Positions 43,192-46,802 of a stretch of DNA of 46,802 bases are shown one piece after another. A program made the translations under genes and the position numbers. The number at the start of each line of letters is the position of its first letter. Within the stretch, counting starts at the first letter, position 1. Source of the stretch: Capnocytophaga cynodegmi DSM 19736 (GTDB lineage Bacteria > Bacteroidota > Bacteroidia > Flavobacteriales > Flavobacteriaceae); assembly GCF_000379185.1 (NCBI RefSeq), contig NZ_KB900714.1, positions 1 through 46,802 on the forward strand, read 5' to 3'. Below the pieces are notes generated by a model that worked only from the letters and a program-made list of their open reading frames with translations, had not been told where the DNA came from and did no database searches.

Positions 43192-43220
43192 AAAAAAACA
43201 GAAAAAAATTCTGTTTTTTT
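43192..43220 (-). terminator. Terminator after manC
   Basis: A 12-bp perfect stem AAAAAAACAGAA (43192-43203) / TTCTGTTTTTTT (43209-43220) with a 5-nt loop, about 47 bp past the manC stop and before the Lrp operon. Confidence 0.8.
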
Positions 43221-43266
43221 CTTGAATCAAAATCTTTAAAAAACATTTTGTATCACGTATTTATAT

Positions 43267-44346
43267 TTATCCTAAATGTTTTCCAAATTTATTTTTAACC
43301 TCATTTGCTATTTTCTTAATGTCTTGCTCGTTTTGGCGTGGGCAAATCAATAATACTTCTTCTTTATCTACAACGATATAATCGTTAAGTTCCTCAATTA
43401 CTACTATTTTCCCTTTTTTAGAACGTATGATATTATTATTTGAATTTCTCAAAAGAGTTTGAGCGTTTATTACCACATTTTGCTTTTCATCTTTTGGAAG
43501 TTTTTCATACAAAGAGCCCCATGTTCCTAAATCGTTCCAATCAAAACTAGCTGGAAGTACATATATATTGGAAGAAGGCTCTAAAATAGCATAATCAACC
43601 GAAATATTATCTGCTTGAGGGTAATTCTTTTTAATAAAATCGGATTCTTGTCCTGTATTATAGAATTCACTTCCTTTATTAAACAACTCATACATAGCAG
43701 GTTGAAATATCTTAAAAGCTTTCAGCACACTATGCACACTCCAAACAAAAATCCCTGCATTCCACAGAAAATTCCCTGATTGTAGAAATTTTTTAGCAGT
43801 TTCATAATCAGGCTTTTCACGAAACTGACTTACTTTTTTTATCTCTTCAGAAGCATTTTTATCATACTGAATATATCCATATCCTGTATTAGGAAATGTA
43901 GGAACAATTCCTAAAGTCATCAGAATATCAGCATTTTGAGAAGTACCAAAACATTTCTTCACATTTTCAGAAAAAGCATTTTCATCTTCAATCCAATGGT
44001 CACTTGGAGCAACTATCATCAGTGCATCAGGATTTCTTTGTTTTATTTTCATTGATGCATATAATATACACGGAGCTGTATTTCTCATACAAGGCTCTAA
44101 AACAATATTTTGATAATCTATTTCAGGAATTTGCTCTTTAACCAACTCACCATATACTTCATTAGTCAGAACCAAAATATTCTCTTTCTTAATGAATTTA
44201 TTAAGTCGAGAAAATGTCCTTTGGAGTAACGTTTGTCCCGTTCCTAACATATCGTGAAATTGTTTTGGATAGTTTTCCGTACTAATAGGCCAAAAACGAG
44301 AACCAATCCCTCCAGCCATAATTACTGCATAATAGTTATGATTCAT
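43267..44346 (-). CDS. manC: Mannose-1-phosphate guanylyltransferase
   Basis: Makes GDP-mannose from mannose 1-phosphate and GTP, the donor for mannose- and fucose-containing envelope glycans. The 359-residue protein starts with the nucleotidyltransferase signature AGGIGSRFWP (11-20) and PKQF, and shows IVAPSDHWI (about 105-113), FREKPD and NAGIFVW (about 195-201). Only the guanylyltransferase domain is present, without a fused mannose-6-phosphate isomerase domain. The start at 44346 (MNHNYYAVIMAGG) was preferred to an upstream ATG nine codons earlier because of the promoter at 44371-44401. A terminator follows. Confidence 0.9.
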   Translation of the reverse strand: MNHNYYAVIMAGGIGSRFWPISTENYPKQFHDMLGTGQTLLQRTFSRLNKFIKKENILVLTNEVYGELVKEQIPEIDYQNIVLEPCMRNTAPCILYASMKIKQRNPDALMIVAPSDHWIEDENAFSENVKKCFGTSQNADILMTLGIVPTFPNTGYGYIQYDKNASEEIKKVSQFREKPDYETAKKFLQSGNFLWNAGIFVWSVHSVLKAFKIFQPAMYELFNKGSEFYNTGQESDFIKKNYPQADNISVDYAILEPSSNIYVLPASFDWNDLGTWGSLYEKLPKDEKQNVVINAQTLLRNSNNNIIRSKKGKIVVIEELNDYIVVDKEEVLLICPRQNEQDIKKIANEVKNKFGKHLG

Positions 44347-44370
44347 AAAATGAAATATGATAGTTTTTCG

Positions 44371-44401
44371 CAAAGATAGAAAATATTTGAATCAAAATCA
44401 A
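44371..44401 (-). promoter_or_regulatory. Promoter of manC
   Basis: On the minus strand TTG (44399-44401), 20 bp, TATCTTTG (44371-44378). The predicted start of transcription is near 44365, downstream of the alternative ATG at 44373, supporting the start at 44346. Confidence 0.5.
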
Positions 44402-44482
44402 TCTGAAATAACTGAAAACCTCCATTAAACCAAATATTGATAAATAATGCCTCAAAATAATCTGTAATATATTTTTTTTTAG

Positions 44483-44490
44483 TATGTTTG
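44483..44490 (+). promoter_or_regulatory. Possible -7 box of the SAM hydrolase gene
   Basis: TATGTTTG matches TAnnTTTG but overlaps the first in-frame ATG (44484). If used, translation must begin downstream, for example at TTG 44541. No clear -33 element. Confidence 0.3.
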
Positions 44491-44540
44491 TGGGCATTTT
44501 TAATCGCATCAAATGTAAAATATTTTTTATAGTACTTAAT

Positions 44541-45374
44541 TTGAGAATCATTACATTAACTACGGATTTTGGAGAGAAAGATTACTCCGTTGGAGCTGTG
44601 AAAGGAGCTATTTATAGTAATTTTCCACAGGCTCACGTTGTTGATATTTCACATTTGATTACACCTTTTGATATCTTACAAACAGCTTATATTCTCAAAA
44701 ATTCTTATGTACATTTTCCAAAAGGCACTATTCACATTATTGGGGTAGATTCGGAACGGACACCCGAGAAAAAACATTTGATGATGTATCTAAACGGGCA
44801 TTATTTTATTGGTGCCGATAACGGAATTTTTCATTTATTATCTGAAAATGAGAAAGATGTTGAAGTTTATGAAATTGGAGAAAATGAACCTGTTACATTG
44901 TTTCCTGTACTCGACTTTTTCCCAAAAATAGTATCCAAGATTGGAAATAATATTCCTCTTGACAAAATCGGCAAAAAAACATATAATTACCTAAAAATAA
45001 GTTACTTAAAACCAGAAATTTCAAAAGATAAGTCTTTCATTTATGGAAGTATCATCTACATTGATCACTACGGAAATGCTGTAAGCAACATTAATCGTTC
45101 ATTGTTTGATGAAATTAGACAAAATCGCACTTTTGAAGTAATTTTCAAAATGTATTCATCTCACAAAATACACAACTTATATACAGACATTATTGACTTT
45201 AAAGTTCCAAAAGAAAACAGAGCTCCAGAGGGAAGAAATTTACTTTTATTTAATAGTATTGATTTACTGCAAATTAGCATCTACAAAAGTGACTTAAGTT
45301 CTTCAGGAGGAGCTTCAACTCTTTTGGGGATAGAATGTTCTGACAACGTCACTATACATTTCTTACAAGAATAG
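44541..45374 (+). CDS. SAM hydroxide adenosyltransferase (DUF62 family)
   Basis: Enzyme of the fluorinase/chlorinase-related DUF62 family, which in most bacteria uses hydroxide (water) to split S-adenosylmethionine into adenosine and methionine. The N-terminal domain begins ITLTTDFGEKDYSVGAVKG and carries DISHLITPFD, GVDSER and GADNGIFHLL (about residues 88-97 of this start); the C-terminal beta-barrel includes YIDHYGNAVSN. Homologues normally begin one to three residues before ITLTTDFG, so the TTG at 44541 is likely; the ATG at 44484 would add 19 residues and overlaps a -7-like box. The gene is divergent from manC, and glmM follows 33 bp downstream. Confidence 0.85.
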   Translation: MRIITLTTDFGEKDYSVGAVKGAIYSNFPQAHVVDISHLITPFDILQTAYILKNSYVHFPKGTIHIIGVDSERTPEKKHLMMYLNGHYFIGADNGIFHLLSENEKDVEVYEIGENEPVTLFPVLDFFPKIVSKIGNNIPLDKIGKKTYNYLKISYLKPEISKDKSFIYGSIIYIDHYGNAVSNINRSLFDEIRQNRTFEVIFKMYSSHKIHNLYTDIIDFKVPKENRAPEGRNLLLFNSIDLLQISIYKSDLSSSGGASTLLGIECSDNVTIHFLQE

Positions 45375-45407
45375 AACAAACATATTTAATCAGAAAAACA
45401 TAAGAAT

Positions 45408-46787
45408 ATGACATTAATTAAATCTATTTCAGGAATTCGGGGTACTATTGGAGGAAAACCCGAAGACAATTTAACTCCAATTGATGCTGTAAAATTTGCA
45501 GCTGCTTACGGAACTTGGTTAAAAACCAATCTTAGAAAAGAAAATATCCGTGTGGTTGTGGGGCGTGATGCTCGAATTTCAGGCGAGATGATACAAAATT
45601 TAGTAGCTTATACACTCGTAGGCTTGGGCATTGAAGTGATTGATACTGGTTTAAGTACCACCCCTACTGTGGAAGTTGCCGTACCGATAGAAAAAGCTGA
45701 CGGAGGTATCATTCTGACTGCCAGTCATAACCCAAAACAATGGAACGCATTAAAACTTCTGAACAATAAAGGAGAATTTTTGAGCGGAAAAGATGGTGAA
45801 GAAATTCTGAAAATTGCCGAAAAAAATGATTTTGTTTTTTCTTCAGTTGATGATTTGGGAAAAATAATAAAAAATGATACTTATATTGATAAACACATTG
45901 ACGCTGTCCTAAATTTAAAAGTGTTGGATATTGAGGCAATCAAAAAGAAAAAATTTAAAGTTGTAGTTGATGCCGTAAATTCTACAGGCGGAATAGCCAT
46001 TCCTAAACTTTTGAAAAAATTAGGTGTTGAAGTTGTAGAACTTTATTGTGAGCCTACAGGGCATTTCCCTCACAATCCAGAACCTTTAAAAGAACATTTG
46101 GGAGATATTTCTGCAAAAGTTATCGCTGAAAAAGCCGATTTTGGAATCGTAGTTGACCCCGATGTAGACAGATTGGCACTCGTTTGTGAAGATGGAGAAA
46201 TGTTCGGGGAAGAATACACTCTGGTTGCTTGTGCTGATTATATTTTAGGAAAAACGCCTGGAAACACAGCTTCTAATCTTTCCTCATCAAGGGCCTTACG
46301 TGATGTTACCGAAAAACACGGAGGGAAATACTTTGCCTCTGCCGTAGGAGAAGTAAATGTGGTTGAGATGATGAAAAAACATAATGTTGTTATTGGTGGT
46401 GAAGGAAATGGTGGAGTAATCTATCCTGAATTACACTACGGACGTGATGCTTTAGTAGGCGTTGCAGTATTTTTATCTCTCTTAGCTACAAAAGATTACT
46501 CTGTAAAACAACTTCGTGAAAGTTATCCTGCTTATTTTATGAGTAAAAATAAAATTGAGCTTACTCCAGATGTAAATGTAGATAATATTTTGAAAAAAAT
46601 GGCTGAAAAATACAGCAATGAAAATGTAAATACTATTGATGGAGTAAAAATTGATTTTGCTGAGAGTTGGGCTCACTTAAGAAAATCAAATACAGAACCC
46701 ATAATTCGTATTTATACAGAGGCTAAAACTCAAAAAGACGCTGACGATTTGGCTTTAAAAATTATTGATGATATTAAAAATATATAA
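45408..46787 (+). CDS. glmM: Phosphoglucosamine mutase/phosphomannomutase
   Basis: Alpha-D-phosphohexomutase of 459 residues, probably converting glucosamine 6-phosphate to glucosamine 1-phosphate for UDP-GlcNAc, hence peptidoglycan and LPS. Four domains are visible: the phosphoserine loop TASHNP (Ser106), the metal loop DPDVDRLAL (about 246-254), the sugar loop GEGNGGVIYPE and the phosphate loop RKSNTEPIIRIYTEA near the C terminus. A phosphomannomutase role, feeding ManC, cannot be excluded; the N-terminal ISGIRGTIGG pattern is found in both. It follows the SAM hydrolase gene by 33 bp and may be co-transcribed. The window ends 15 bp past the stop. Confidence 0.9.
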   Translation: MTLIKSISGIRGTIGGKPEDNLTPIDAVKFAAAYGTWLKTNLRKENIRVVVGRDARISGEMIQNLVAYTLVGLGIEVIDTGLSTTPTVEVAVPIEKADGGIILTASHNPKQWNALKLLNNKGEFLSGKDGEEILKIAEKNDFVFSSVDDLGKIIKNDTYIDKHIDAVLNLKVLDIEAIKKKKFKVVVDAVNSTGGIAIPKLLKKLGVEVVELYCEPTGHFPHNPEPLKEHLGDISAKVIAEKADFGIVVDPDVDRLALVCEDGEMFGEEYTLVACADYILGKTPGNTASNLSSSRALRDVTEKHGGKYFASAVGEVNVVEMMKKHNVVIGGEGNGGVIYPELHYGRDALVGVAVFLSLLATKDYSVKQLRESYPAYFMSKNKIELTPDVNVDNILKKMAEKYSNENVNTIDGVKIDFAESWAHLRKSNTEPIIRIYTEAKTQKDADDLALKIIDDIKNI

Positions 46788-46802
46788 ATCATAATATAAA
46801 AA

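Noticed and set aside
1-46802. tRNA, rRNA, CRISPR arrays, insertion sequences, prophage or integrase genes
   Set aside because: I looked through the gaps and found no cloverleaf-like sequence, repeat array, transposase motif or long terminal repeat.

Overview
The window is an AT-rich bacterial chromosome segment (about one third G+C by eye) that looks like Flavobacteriaceae/Bacteroidota, with Capnocytophaga a good guess but not proven. The evidence is: promoters of the Bacteroidota form TTTG-N19/20-TAnnTTTG; almost no Shine-Dalgarno sequences; a Bacteroidota-style PEP carboxylase (TAHPTQFYPG); Rho with a long disordered insert; and several Bacteroidota-typical small families (DUF2007, DUF4369, DUF2520, a DUF6495-like protein). 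I found no rRNA, tRNA, CRISPR, prophage, insertion sequence or transposase. Gene density is high and nearly all genes are intact housekeeping genes.

Layout. 1-6.1 kb: PEP carboxylase, an Lrp/AsnC regulator, an M14 carboxypeptidase, an XRE-type regulator with repeated operator-like palindromes, and CorA. 6.1-6.5 kb is a gene-poor AT-rich gap. 6.5-9.9 kb (minus strand) is a probable operon: HerA-like ATPase, lipoprotein, DUF2520 Rossmann protein, KdsC-type phosphatase. 10.1-11.6 kb (plus) is a three-gene operon: small acidic protein, PAP2 phosphatase, TrmH. 11.6-18.1 kb: fructose-bisphosphate aldolase, a membrane acyltransferase, S41 protease and DsbD. 18.2-20.5 kb: PPK2 and an M28 peptidase broken by a frameshift. 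20.5-27.4 kb (minus): ComEC and an NlpC/P60 lipoprotein, ClpC, dihydrolipoamide dehydrogenase.

27.5-33.1 kb: GT2 glycosyltransferase with a tiny GNAT protein, an alpha/beta hydrolase, a DUF4369 lipoprotein with a sirtuin, RlmH, HtrA. 33.3-37.0 kb (minus): orphan AAA ATPase, ZIP metal transporter with a palindromic operator, PPK1. 37.4-41.6 kb: Rho, ParE and a DUF6495-like protein. 41.7-43.1 kb (minus): Lrp regulator, deoxynucleoside kinase, DUF2007 protein. 43.3-46.8 kb: mannose-1-phosphate guanylyltransferase, SAM hydroxide adenosyltransferase, phosphoglucosamine mutase.

Together these genes cover anaplerotic CO2 fixation and glycolysis, envelope precursors (KdsC, ManC, GlmM, GT2, PAP2), periplasmic quality control (HtrA, S41, DsbD), cytosolic proteolysis (ClpC), metal uptake (CorA, ZIP), polyphosphate metabolism (PPK1, PPK2) and nucleic-acid machinery (Rho, ParE, TrmH, RlmH, HerA-like, ComEC). 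I did not find a clearly new multi-gene system. The most useful leads are regulatory (palindromes around the XRE gene, an operator at the ZIP promoter, the rho leader), the frameshifted M28 gene, the disordered Rho insert, and a sirtuin without zinc cysteines.
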